Shown here: one piece after another, positions 1-12,380 of the stretch
Numbering within the stretch: position 1 is the first letter of the stretch
Layout: every line of letters starts with the position of its first letter
Assembly (NCBI GenBank): GCA_948567375.1
Contig: OX419757.1
Location: 70,742,001 to 70,806,000 of the forward strand
Length of the DNA stretch: 64,000 bases
Reading direction: 5' to 3'
DNA from: Lunularia cruciata
Lineage: Eukaryota > Streptophyta > Marchantiopsida > Lunulariales > Lunulariaceae
Translations under genes and position numbers: made by a program
The notes under the pieces: model-generated
Databases searched by the model: none
Seen by the model: the letters and a program-made list of their open reading frames with translations, nothing else
What the model was told of the DNA's origin: nothing

Positions 1-71
1 AGTTTGAGTGTAAAATTGTGTGTTTCTTCTTCTATGTTTCTCTTCAGGTCTCCCATCCTCAAAAGATTACA
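1..71 (+). repeat. LTR-A, 3' end of a copy cut by the window edge
   Basis: This stretch matches the reverse complement of the first ~70 bases of the complete LTR-A copies at 1373, 8373, 11330 and 45657 and ends in GATTACA. I call the sense strand of LTR-A the one with a TATA-like box (TATATAAT) roughly 100 bp before the ATTACA end. On that definition this copy is on + and the complete copies are on -. Its other end lies outside the window. Confidence 0.6.
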
Positions 72-507
72 CTAATGAAGTTGTACATGTTTTTGTGGAG
101 TTTTACTATGGCCGCCTTTTGCTTCCCTTTGCTTTTTAGTGTCTCAAGACTCAAGCGTCCATAACGCTTGTTGCAATATACTTTATATCTTGTCCTCTTT
201 TGCTTTGCTCTCATTACCCTATTACACTTTGACCCATTTTTTCAGCCACACTATCTAATAGCTCTTGCATTGTTCCACTCCTTCATTCCTCTGCTAACTC
301 CCTCCTTAGTATTTTCCTTTGCTCTTTGATTGATTCTTGGTTTGACCTCTCACATCTATAGTGTTCCTACCCAACTCCAGCCCATGTTTTTAATCTTTAT
401 TGTTCACACACTACTTAATGGAGAGCTATTAGATAATGTTTCCTATTTTTTGCATTCATTTGCATAGATGTTCTTGATTACACATTGTTTACTAGTCCAT
501 TAGCCAT
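72..507. other. AT-rich interval, nothing recognised
   Basis: No open frame of note, RNA gene or repeat shared with the rest of the window was seen here. It runs up to the assembly gap. Confidence 0.5.
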
Positions 508-707
508 NNNNNNNNNNNNNNNNNNNNNNNNNNNNNNNNNNNNNNNNNNNNNNNNNNNNNNNNNNNNNNNNNNNNNNNNNNNNNNNNNNNNNNNNNNNNN
601 NNNNNNNNNNNNNNNNNNNNNNNNNNNNNNNNNNNNNNNNNNNNNNNNNNNNNNNNNNNNNNNNNNNNNNNNNNNNNNNNNNNNNNNNNNNNNNNNNNNN
701 NNNNNNN
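508..707. other. Assembly gap, exactly 200 N
   Basis: A run of 200 undetermined bases, a round number that suggests a placeholder rather than a measured gap. The bases just to its right are the last 56 bp of an LTR-A copy, so the missing sequence probably includes the rest of that repeat. Apparent open frames across the N run are artefacts. Confidence 0.95.
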
Positions 708-763
708 GATGTTACCAAGCCAATTTTCACCTCTAGATAATATGTCTAGCAGCTTGTATTGAA
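708..763 (-). repeat. LTR-A fragment abutting the gap
   Basis: The sequence from GATGTTACCAAGCC to GTATTGAA matches the last ~56 bp of the complete LTR-A copies, with the terminal ATTACA mutated to ATTGAA. The remainder is hidden in the N gap. Orientation is the same as the four complete copies. Confidence 0.65.
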
Positions 764-3700
764 CTAGGTGAGCGCTGCTCCAAGCCCCAACGTACTCCAA
801 CTAGTATGAACCTAGAATGGTCATCCTTTCATTGGTCCATAAGAATAGGGGCAGATGTCAACCTCTCCTTGAGCTCTATAAAGGATATCTCCTTGTTTAT
901 TTCCTCAACACCACTCTTGTGTAAGCTTGGTCAGCTTCATCAACAACTTAGTGATGACACTAAATCCTCTAACATATCAACACTAGAAGTTTTCCAACCA
1001 AAAGTATGCTTGCACTTTGCTCATGTTTATAGGCCAAGAAATACAAGCAATAACCTCCACCTTGGTCTATTGAACACCAAGTCCTCAAGGGTAGATAGTG
1101 TGACTTAAATACTCAACCTACTTGTGAAAGAATTTACACTTCCCAAGATATAATTCAAGTCCATGTGATCTCAACCTCTCAAATACCTCAAAAAATATCT
1201 CTCATGCTCTTCTATAATAGTGCTATAGACCAAAATGTCATCAATATAAGACTGAGTAAAATCCAATCTCACTCAAATCTTATCCATGACCCTTTGGAAC
1301 TCGACAAGAACATTCTTTAACCCAATGGTAAGAAATTCCACTTATATAATGCATCCTTGCCGTGAGGATCAATGTAATGTTAAGAGGATAAGAGAAAAAA
1401 ATTGGAGAAACACAAGAGAAGAAACACAAGGCTTTATCCCTCAATATTATGATACCTCAAAAGAGCACCTTATCTTTATTATACAACAAAAAGAAAATTC
1501 ACTCGAAAGGAGCTACACCCTTGGATCAAATACATGGATTGGTGACATGTCAGCAAGCTCCACCTTTAGCTTAGCTACATGGATTGGTGACATATTGATC
1601 CTTGTCCTATTTAGTAGGTCAAACAAGTTTGACCAAAGGGAGTCTTTGGAGAATCTTCTTATGGGAAGCTCAAAAAAACATGGGTGAAGTATAGTTAGAA
1701 AGCTCTTGATGAGACAAACAAGGGAAGTAGAAGGAAAATACTTGTATTCCTTAGTGGGTATGAAATTTTCATTTTCAAGGCCTAATTCATCTCTTTAGGC
1801 CTCCAAAATGGATCTCATCTCCATTTCTCCATTTCATCTTTTGGTGACATCTCTATTTGATCTACGTAGACCATCATATAAAACATCATTCAAGATATTA
1901 GCAAGTCAATTTCCACCTCTAGATAATATATCTAGCTAATGATATTACAATCAATAGCCCAAAATGCTATCTTGGACTTGTCCTCTTCCTTGATTGGCAA
2001 TTGATGATATCTTGCTCAAAGATCCAAAGTATTGAAGACTGTTGCCTGCCCACTCATATCAAATATCCCCTTTGGTGAAGGCATGGCATATCAATCAGCC
2101 ATACTCTATTGGTTGATAGGACAATAATCTCCACACATCTATCTTTATAGTTGCCATGCATATCCTTCTTGGCTGACATCACTATAGCTGAAGCATGCTC
2201 TCCATATGAAATCTCTACCAACCCAACCTCAAAAGGTCTCTACATTGGCTCTAAATCAATGCTATCTCTATGTCACTATATCATAGTCAACTCAATCCAA
2301 ATACCAAGTCCTTTAAGAGCACCCAAATCCTTCATATTGAAGGTACAATAATTGGTGTAGCTCCTTAAGAACTCCAAAACTCTACATCTTCCCCCTCTTG
2401 TAAGCTTAACTTCAATGTTTGGCTCCTAAGTATCCCCTATAGTTGATGTAGGAAGGGATGCAATGATTGGCTGCTACATTGGGCTCTTGGGAACAATAAT
2501 GTCATGCCTCTAACCACTAGAGTCCCCAACCTTAGTGCAGAAAACTCCTTCTACTTTGGCTGCAAGCTCCATACATCCTCTGGCTGCATCCCAAGTAGAC
2601 CAAGGGTGTAACCGAATCAGACCACTCTCATAAGTAGACACTTGCTATGTCCCAAGAATACCATGCCCACTTGGTACAAAGCCCTCAACATGTGCTAAAA
2701 TTGTCTTGATAGGCATAGAGCTCACAAGTGTCCAAGTGGTGATACATCAAGTACATCCTATGATACTCTACCAAGCCAAGACTTACAATCTAGGTCAAAC
2801 AATTCAGGTCCATAGCTTGAACTAACACTTAACACTTGGATGCCTTTGACACTATTGTAATAATAGTCATACCATACCTATTGCTTGCTCCCTCTCATTG
2901 GCATTGAGCTCCACCAACTATTGTAATTATGAGTCCCAAACAAGTCCAAGACTTCCCTCTCAAAAAGCATGGGAGCTTGGGAAACTCATAAGTGTGGGTA
3001 AAGCGGCCTTGGGCCATCCAACAAGGTTCCCTATTGCCATATGTGACCTATCAATCATTATCACCATTTGAGATTGGCGCCCAACATCCAAAATATCATT
3101 ACCAATAAGGTGGTCTAGTCATTGAATCCCATCATAAGCACCTTGTAGAACCTCTATAGGTAAAAGGTTCATCTACCGAAGACAAAGAAGATGAGCCCTT
3201 GATCCCACTTTGATTGCATCAAACAACATGTCAAGTCTCATCCATGAATGGACCTGATGTGTACTTGCCACTACTCGTGTACAAATATCACCCATCAAAA
3301 GAATGTTCTCCAAAATGTAGGCTAGAGAAATGGATTGATGAACTATGGAGATATCACAATACATGTAACATTTCCCAAAGCACACCAAAATGAAGATCTT
3401 GTAGACTCTAATCTTGGCCAATACGGGTATGTCACTAACATGGCCATCCAAAAATCACTAAATGAATGAGACCATGTCTTTCCAAATCCTACGCCCCCAA
3501 CAAGGAAATGTTTGTTGGTAGGGTCTTTTTAGTAACCCTTGAATATTAACATCAGTAGTAACTCAAGTTACAAATAGCCCAAGTGTGCCACATGATATAG
3601 AGAGACTTGCATAGTAATCTCATCTCTCTCCACATACAAGTCTCTCTAGACTTGTATACCTACCTATAGTACTACAACTAGTCTAGTGCTAATCCCACCA

Positions 3701-6700
3701 AACAACTCCAATAGATGTACTCCTTTTGTTGGATATTGCCAAGTAATGAGTGTGGTATCCAAAGGTGGCAATGTAATAGACTCCAAAGGCTCATCCTCAC
3801 ACTAGTCTCCTAGTAGTACAAAGGCTCTACTCCAAACTTGTTGCACTAATTGATCCACTTGTTGTTGCAATGCCTCTTCAAAACTCCACAATGGAACATC
3901 CAAGGTGGGTGGGATGCTCCCACTCGTATTCCAAACCCAAGTGATCTCCTCTAGTACTAGAGTATCATCTACATGGGCATTCCTTTCAAATAAGGCACCA
4001 TGCCAAATAACAAAACCACTAAAAGTTGAAATTGATACCATGGTCCTTGACTATAGTGAGCCAAGACTATCATTACTAAATGCATTGGTAGATAATATAT
4101 CCATCATTCACCTGACTGCCAACTTGGCTTATAGGAAGTTGTCTACTCCCAATAGTCAATACTAAAACCCATGGATTATAACGCTACTCTCCCAACTAGC
4201 ACATCATATGACTATATTCTTATTGCAATGGCATGAGCTCTCACTACAGAGCTTTCAACCAAATGACCGGGCTAAAAGTTGGACAATAAGCTCCCCACAT
4301 GTGATGTACTATGTAGAGCCAACCCCTAGAGATATCTGAATCTGAAATGGACATCTCTCCACATTGGTCTTTTGTAGATCAAGACCAACAATTGCAACCT
4401 TCTCCAACATAAGGAGCTATGTAGTGGAGTCTAATAAGACGCGATCTGGTATATAGAGCTTCCCTAAAGGTCCTACCAAATGGAAAAGCCTCCTTTGGTT
4501 GTCCAATAAGAAAACTCGAAGTGTGAACCAAGCTTGCTCAAAAGTAAGTCTAGCTAGTAACTCCTCCACCTTGGTGGTTGCTACATGCTATAAACCATTG
4601 GTCATTGAGCAAATCCCATGCTCCTCAACTGAGTTAGCTTCACTATCAACCACCTTTGCTCTAGAAGTAGGTGGCTCTCATTGTAAACAACTCTCAATGT
4701 AAAAATGTCACTGGTTGAGAATAAAGGAGAAGCACGTAATCAACTAGACCACCACCAACATTTTTCTAGACTCAATTTGTTTATTAGCAGGTAGCTAACT
4801 AGCATCTAGTCCATCATGCACTCCATCACCACTTGCCACACTTGCACTAGGATGTTTAGGAGCCATGGATATCATCTATAGTGCCTCAAAGAGTGTGAAA
4901 GATTGGAGGAGTTTGACTTATCTACCAGCCTCTCTTCTTTGTGGTTCCAACTCCATTAATTCTCCTCTAGGATTTGGAGCATGTATTGCATTCCTAGTCA
5001 CTAGAACATATGCATTTACTTGTGTTACTTTATACATAAAGTCCAAGATGTCTCTATCACCAACATAAGAGGTGGAACCTCAATATCCAAATCTGACCTA
5101 CTTTGAGTATGGCCATGCTGGCTAATCTTTGCTCAATTTGAGTAGCCATGGCTATATTAGAAGCAAGGATAGGTAGTACATCCCTAACAAGTGTGGGTCC
5201 TCTACCACCTCACCTATTGCAAATTAGAAATCTTTTGGTGAGTTGAACATAAAAAGTTAAACTTTTGAATCCTTTGGAATTCTCAGAAATTAAAAACCCT
5301 ATCAGACAAAAAAAAGGCAAAATTGATAATCACATACTATAGATGAGTTACAATTGATTGGCAATTGGATATTTTTAACAATGCGGCCCAACTAAAAAAA
5401 AAGAAGTGTGTCCAATGTTGATATTAAAATAGCCACAAGTGGCTATAACGGCACACACATGTATTCATATGCATATCTACATTAGGGATGAAAACTGCCA
5501 TTATCAAGACACGGATTCCTTTTTGACTTGCAATCCTATCCTTGAGGATCCAATTTCACCAGCTTTAGGTAATATTTATTGATAGGAATCTTTTGAGGTA
5601 ATAGCCATTTTTATGGTCTTCCATGTCTTGGAGCTCCTCTACCACTTGCTATAATAGCCTAACCACTCCATAACTCTGGATAAAGATCAAAGCATTAGTC
5701 ACTAGTATGACCACATCTATGGCAATGGTCACATTGTCTCTATGTTGGCTGTGATGCACTAGAGGTATCATGTCCATTGCCTTGAGTACACTCTCTCTTA
5801 TGGTGGTTCCACCACAAGTTCAATAAGAAACACCACCACTTATTGGTTGTTGCTGATCCAAAAATGAAGGTAAGGGTCTAATTGCACTAGGCACTCCACT
5901 TGCTTCATAAAATCTAGATTGTACACTCTGTGTGTGGAAGCCAACACAATGTGGTGCACTCCATTGCACTTAGAAGAAGTAATAGATGTGAATGAGAACT
6001 CCTACCAAATCCAGATGTCACCACTCTCCTCTCCACCATGTTCAGCTCAATGCACTCAGCCAAACTAAAGACCATTGCCAAAGAAAGTGAGTTAGTCTAT
6101 AACAACGTAACATCACATGCTTTATGTTGCAACTCCTTGTCCAAGATCCCATACCAAAATCAGATTTTCTAGGCCTCAACAACTTCTTGAATGAAATTGA
6201 TTAGTTGTCTCAAAGGAGTGTATACCTTGCATAAGCTCTTAATACCCCTCCGTTGGAACTCCTACAAGCTCCTCAACTTGTCAGTCTGCACTACTTGGTA
6301 GTCCTACCTCAAACACTTGAATAACTCCACCATGGAGTTAAATCTTAGTACTACACCACCTCCTATAATAATACTCCCCTCATAGTAGCACCATCTCTAA
6401 CTAGGCACCTCCATTGGATACACCAATGCTACTAGAGCTAGAACTCATTTTGTTGATCTACTAGCAATCAAGCTTGAAGTGATAGAGATGCAGTTTGGAG
6501 ACCAATACTATCTCTATAGCTTGATCTTCTCCAATTGAACTCTTGTGAACTCATGATAGTCATCCATTGATGGGCCCTCCAAGTGTTAGAACAACTCCTT
6601 CCATGCCATGAAGAGTGTAAAAAAAGTTGGTTTCCGCATTTGCTATAGATCGCACCAACTATCAAACTCTTGGATAAAGTCATCTAACTTAATGGTACCC

Positions 6701-7000
6701 ATTGTACTAATGTAGTGCTTGGGGCCTTTGGAGGCCCATAATCTCATCCATGTCCCACAACAATGGTGTGGATATCCCATTTGCACTCTCAATTGAATCA
6801 ATTCTTGTATCAAACTCCAAATCAAAGTTTATCTCCTCCCTCATAGGATTTGAGATACATGTTAATATTGAGTGCCACTCCATGTAAATCCACTATATAT
6901 TACAAAAATATTTCTTTTAGAATCCCCAAAGAACTCCATCATGACAATGTAACTCAAACCACAATTGTAACCACCACAAGTTCCCCACCAAGGATCACTA
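764..7000 (-). mobile_element. Decayed Ty3/gypsy body (element F), gag to RT/RH, interrupted by a solo LTR-A
   Basis: Read on the minus strand, this is an old Ty3/gypsy polyprotein with many stops and frameshifts. A gag-like stretch lies around 6.4-6.9 kb. A zinc-knuckle-like pattern (CDHCHRCGHTSD then C) is at about 5.7 kb. A reverse transcriptase lies between about 2.2 and 1.2 kb, where a 'VIMSAKKD..GN' segment is followed by motifs of the palm and by an IDDILVYS-type catalytic box near 1.23 kb. The start of the RT/RNase H connection ('LTSAPI') is near 0.86 kb. The RT is split by the LTR at 1373-1949. Integrase is not seen and may be lost in the gap. No flanking LTR of its own was identified. 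Boundaries are approximate. Confidence 0.6.
1373..1949 (-). repeat. Solo LTR-A, 577 bp, TSD ATCAA
   Basis: The copy begins TGTAAT and ends ATTACA, a perfect 6-bp terminal inverted repeat. It is flanked on both sides by the 5-bp direct repeat ATCAA (1368-1372 and 1950-1954), which identifies a genuine insertion left as a solo LTR. It interrupts the RT region of the minus-strand element F: RT motifs resume in the same orientation on each side. The body aligns along its length with the copies at 8373, 11330 and 45657. Confidence 0.85.
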
Positions 7001-7954
7001 CCAATTGAACACCACTCCCTACTATAAATCTAACTATGACAATTATACTAAAAGAAAGAGAAACATATAACCTACCATCACAACATGTACTTTCACGGTC
7101 TATAGGTCATCACTTCTTACCTCATTGAAGAGAAACATAAGTAGTCTGATTGAATCATTACTCTAGTCTCACTACCAAGAGCACACCAAAGCATCAACAC
7201 TCTAAAATCATGATACCTCATACAAACATGGTGCATAAACAAGAAGTAGAGAATAGAAGGGGTCCAATCACAAGAAACCTAAACCAAAATCCTACATCTC
7301 ATAAATCAACAATGGATTAAATTTGCCACCATTTGGCTTTTGATATATTAAGAGTGTTTATCTACTTGTAAGCTATGAAGATCACCAAGGATTGGGTCAA
7401 ACTATCTTTCCTAGCCAAAGCTACATATTTAAATGTATCAATCAACCAATCACTATGACAACAAGGGAGGGTGGATCAATTGGATAGGGTACTAGTCTAG
7501 GAACCAAAGATCTAGGGTTCAAACCTTGTTATGCACAATCTAGAAGGGTGGGCAGATTTTCCAAATGATGACCAAAAACTACCAAAAGCTCATCTAAATT
7601 GGCTATTCTCATGCCAAATGAGGCCTTTCTTCTTGCCAATTTGAACCCTCTCTAAATTTAGCCAAGCTTTACCAACTCAAGAACTAGCTAAGGCAATTTA
7701 AGTCAAATCAACATCAACTCAAATATGGCTCAATTCAAGAACTAGCTAAGGAAATTTAGGCCAAATCAACATCAACTCAAATATGGCTTCCACACACAAT
7801 CACTCTCAAGGAAATCTAAGACTTCAATCAAATGTATCAACAATCTACTACCCTTGGAGATACCATTAACTCCCTTAGTTCTTGGAAACAAAGTAGATTT
7901 GTACTTGATTCTTCACTCAAAAATCTACAAAAAATCCAACACTAACTACAATCA
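7001..7954. other. AT-rich interval, nothing recognised
   Basis: No gene or identifiable protein remnant. Short imperfect direct repeats occur around 7670-7790 (a CTCAAGAACTAGCTAAGG-type sentence repeated). Likely old repeat DNA. Confidence 0.4.
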
Positions 7955-8313
7955 AACCATACCCACTCTAGCTAAGAGACTCAAGGTGATGCTCATTGAT
8001 CTCTATCCACCATAGCCAAGAGCACAAAGGCTCAACATCAAAGAAATGAGCTCTCTAGAGCTACACTTTAAAAGTATACTCCTCTACTCAACCTAGATCT
8101 CCAACCCTAATGGTGCAGCTGATTGCACATCCAATACTGCAAGTGATGACAGGTCCCACCATGTGATAAGTAGCTCTAACATGAAATCCGGCCATCATCA
8201 AGTGGTCCATGAGCAACTACAAAAATAACTATGACTGCCAACACCACCACTTTAGCGTTTGAGCAAACTAGCTTTAGTGCTACAAATGTCATGACATGGT
8301 AGAGTTGGTGGGA
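7955..8313 (+). repeat. Dispersed repeat E, copy 1
   Basis: Aligns with 61690-62030 in the same orientation. Shared landmarks include ACTCTAGCTAAGAGA at the left, CCACCATAGCCAAGAGC, GAGCTACACTTT, and GCAAACTAGCTTT near the right end. Divergence is substantial, so this is an old repeat. Family unknown, non-coding as far as seen. Confidence 0.65.
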
Positions 8314-8372
8314 GTCAAATGGACTTGCTTGGTGAAGTAATAAACTACCATTGCAATGGTATCATAGCCTTT

Positions 8373-8938
8373 TATAATACTCTGAGGATAGGATACCCAA
8401 AGATAAACACACAATGAGAAACACATAATTTCACACTCAAACCTCCGATGCCCCAAAGGAGCACCTTGATTGTATTATATAGCTCAAGGGACTACCTTGA
8501 AGGAAGCTTCATCCTTGGATCAGATACATGGATGAGTGACATGTCACTGATCTCTACCCTTAGATTAGTTGCATGTACATTTTCAAGGTCTAATTCATCA
8601 GTTTAGGCCTCCAAAATTAGCTTTGAAGTTTCTAGGCTATCTTTGGCTCTTACCTTATTAATAGAAGTCCTCTTTTTGTGACACCTCTATCTGATCTACC
8701 TAGCCCATCATACATAACATCCTTTTAGATGTTACCAAGCCAATTTTCACCTCTAGCTAATATGTCTAGCTATTGGTATTACAACTTTAGGCTATTTTTG
8801 GCTTTTTCCCTATTAGTAGAAGTACTCTTTTGGTGACACCTCTATCTGATCTACCTAGCCCATCATACATAACATCCTCCCAGATGTTATCAAGCCAAAT
8901 TTCACCTCTAGTTAATATGTCTAGCTATTGGTATTACA
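8373..8938 (-). repeat. Solo LTR-A with a duplicated end segment
   Basis: Starts TATAAT (consensus TGTAAT) and ends ATTACA, flanked by near-identical CCTTT/CCTTC, consistent with a decayed 5-bp target duplication. About 155 bp at the right end are duplicated in tandem: the first unit ends in ATTACA at 8783 and the second repeats the same text to 8938. No other copy in the window has this duplication. It lies next to the RNase H end of element G. Confidence 0.75.
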
Positions 8939-11900
8939 CCTTCTGACTTAGGTAAACTAGTGATAAGATCAATGGTGATAATTTGCCATGGTCCTTTCAA
9001 CTAGCAACTATTGTAAAGCAACATTAAGTGATCAAGAACAGTTTATGATTTTCATCAACATCCATGCATTTAAATGTAGGATCACATGATAACATATAAG
9101 AGGAGTGAAAATTTCTTGTTTTGTATATTACATTTAAGTCAAAGTGTGACAAGAATAATGCACACCTTGCTTGCCTCCTAAATAGGTCTTGAGCCTCTTC
9201 CCAATATTCCAAGTTCTTGTGATCTGTCCATATTTCAAAGTGATCTTTGTCTTTTAAGTAATGGCACCAATGACTAAGTGCTTGAACTACTCCTAGCATC
9301 TCTCTTTCCCAAATCTCATAATTATATTATGAGATTATTCTGCCTCATTCATTGATTGAGACAAGTAGGCCATGGGATGCCATTGGTTATCTTATGCCTG
9401 TTGCATTAGGAAAACACAAATAGCATAGCCAAATGCATCAATCTCAATACGGATGAGGTGGAGAGGCTTCCACATTGCAAAGATAGGGCTTTCCATAAAT
9501 TTGGCTTTCAATGTTTCAAAAGATCTTTGTTCCTTGATTCTCCATCTCCATTCTACATTCTTTGTTAACTAATCTAAGTGTTGCATAATCTTTCTAAAAT
9601 CTTTGATAAAGCAATGAAAAAAATTAGCAAAGCCACAAAAAGATTGGACATCACATTTATAACAAGGAGTTAGCCATTGAGCAATGGTAAAGATCTTTAT
9701 AGAATCCATGTAAAGCTCCTTATTCTTAATGATTAGCCTTAGGTATTCCACATTTTCCTTTTCAAATTAAGACTTCTTTGGCTTTAGGAATAGGTCATTC
9801 TTCTCGTGTCTTTGCAACACTTCACTCATGATATTCTTGTGCTTTGTCAACTCCTTGATGAAGACAATGATATCATACAAATAGAAGACTACGTTGATCA
9901 ATTAAGTCTTAAAAGATGTGGTCAATCATTGCTTGGAAGGTGGCTAGCGAGTTAGTTAGCCCAAAAAGCATAACCAATGGTTCAAACATGCCCTAATTTT
10001 TGGTGAAGTTGCTTTATGCTCACCTCCCTCCTTGATGAGTACATTATTTTAATCCCAATGCACATCCATCTTAGAGAAATAACAAGCTCCTTGCAACTTA
10101 TCTACAGTTTCCAAGATTAGTGGAAGTGGGTATTAGTTTTCTATGGTGATCTTATTCAATTTTTGATAGTTTTGTACCAAGCATAAGGATCCATCCTTCT
10201 TTTTTTTGAACATCATTTGTGATGACATATCTGAATTGGAGGGTCAAATATAGCCTTTGCTAAGGTTTTCTTGAATGAATTTGTTAAGTTCTCCTTGTTC
10301 ACTTGGTGACATTAAATAAACCTTGGATTGTGATAGCTTTGCTTCTTCCTTGAACTCAATTGCATCACAATAGAATCCAATCATAGGCTTCTTTTGAGAA
10401 TACCTTCAACAAGCAATTATATTGTGGGAGCACCATTTCCTCAATGACATTTTCCTTGCTCCCATGTTTGGCTTCCTCTACCAATTTCTGTGAATATATG
10501 TACCGAGTTTGAATACACAGAGCATGCCTTTCTTTTAACTCCTTTTCCTTGAACTCTTGAAGAGTAAATGCTGCTAAGATTCTTTGAGGTGTGTGCCACT
10601 GCCCAACAACCTTGTGAATTAGCTCTTGGTTCCAATCAATTGGTATCATCTCTCAATGCTTGGATTCAAGAGTGTAAACATCCCCCATTTCCTCTTCTTC
10701 CTTTGCCATGACATCCACCACCCGCCACCTTGAATAGTCTTCCTTTCCTTCCTCATGGTCCTTAACTTAATGCATTGCACTCTTCTTTTGGAATCTGCAC
10801 TTGTGCTTTCATTTCCTCAAGCTCCTTGTAACACCCTAGAGTGAATTAGCCCTTTTTCCAATCAATCTTTGGGTTATGCTTCATCAATCAATCATCAATC
10901 CTAATGATTATGTCTTCTTCCTCAATATCTACCATATCAAACATTAATTCTTCTTCTAGATATCTCCAAATCCTCAATCCAAGTTCAACTACATGCTTAA
11001 TAACCCCCATTTTTTGTGAGTCCCATCAATATTGTACAAGGAGATTGCATCCGCCAATTGAGCTATTGCTACTTGGTTCTTGTGCACAAAATCCTTACTT
11101 AAAAGTAGAGTTCATGCTCCTAAGTTATGTTTATGAGCATCAAATTTTGGTATTGGTGTCCTTAATCTACTGGCCTTGCATAAGTTAATTTCTCTTGAGA
11201 TAGGAGCAAATGATGCATCCCTTCTTCCCACACCTAAAACATGTACAAGGATTTTAAACCTTTCCATCATCAATTTCTATGGGCATCAGTTGAAATTGTG
11301 GTAGTGCCGATGCAGTTGTAGTGGGAGTGTGTAATCTTCCAAGGATAAGAGACCTTAAGAGAAACACAGGAGAAAACACAAACCTCTGCACTCAATCTCA
11401 AATGCCTCAAAGGAGCACCTTGATTGTATTATATAACAAAGTGGACTTCCCCAAACAAAGTTACATGGATTAGTGACATGTCAACAAGCTCTACCCTTAG
11501 ATTAGTTCCGTGCATGGGTGACATGTGGGTTCTGATCCTATCTGGTTGGTCAAACCATCTTTGACCAAAGGGAATCCGTAGGAAATCTTCCTATAGGAAT
11601 CTCTGAATCATGTGGATGAGGTACCGTTGGAAAGCTCTCAATGAGATAAACCTAGGGAGAGGGAAGGCAAACCTTTCATTTGCTAGGTAGGGGTAATTTT
11701 CACATTTTTGATGTCTAATTCATCCATTTAGGTCTCCAAAATTGGCTCTAAAGTTTCCAGGCTATTTTTTGCTCCTACTCTATTAGTAGAAGTACTCTCT
11801 TGGTGACACCTCTATCTGATCTACCTAGCCCATCATACATAACATCCTTCCAGATGTTACCAAGCCAATTTTCACCTCTAGATGATATAACTAGTTATTT

Positions 11901-12380
11901 GTATTATAGAGTAGCATGTTGGAAATTGTAGCTCCGTTGCTTGTGATGTTGGTCTTCCCACTTCCACTTATTGAGTTTGTTGTCAAGTCAAATTGCTAAT
12001 TATTCCTTGACCAAATCCCCATAAGCGTCAATATTTTGGGGAGAGAACATTAATGCATCCTTGACTAGTGGCTAGCTGGGTTACTGATCAATGTAGTGCT
12101 TGATGTCAATTAAGAAAGTATGTGCCCTACCATCAAGCTCCTCCTTGAACCGTGATGGAGGTGAAAATATTTTTGAGAGAGGATCTTGTTGTGCAACGGC
12201 AACATTTAGAGCAAGAAGTGCTTGTTGTTTTTTTTGTAATTGTGTGATCTCATTCTCCATATGATGCATCATGTTCATCAAGTCATCTAGAGTTGGTGGA
12301 CTATTTTGCTTGACCATCTTGGTGTTTACAGAATATAAGTTGAGAGTGAAGTTTATTTGGATGCGAATGTAATCTAACAC
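8939..12380 (-). mobile_element. Decayed Ty3/gypsy body (element G), gag to RNase H
   Basis: On the minus strand, gag begins near 12320 with MVKQNSPPTLDDLMNMMHH and a Q-rich coiled-coil-like stretch. A zinc-knuckle remnant (CFRCGKKGC) is near 11.24 kb, followed by protease/RT remnants from 11.2 to 9.6 kb, including the 'VQSFCGFANFF' block at 9569-9751. RNase H at 9024-9299 shows FEIWTDHKNLEYW and RRQARCALFLSHFD. This RNase H wording resembles fungal and Tcn1-type chromoviruses rather than the usual seed-plant lineages (inference). Integrase is absent. A solo LTR-A lies within it at 11330-11908. Frames are broken throughout. Confidence 0.65.
11330..11908 (-). repeat. Solo LTR-A, 579 bp, TSD GAGTG/GAGTA
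   Basis: Begins TGTAAT, ends ATTATA (one change from ATTACA), and is flanked by GAGTG (11325-11329) and GAGTA (11909-11913), a slightly decayed 5-bp target duplication. It aligns throughout with the copy at 1373 and interrupts the gag/protease part of element G. Confidence 0.82.

Noticed and set aside
485-800. Open frames running through the N gap
   Set aside because: They consist mostly of undetermined residues and are artefacts of the gap.
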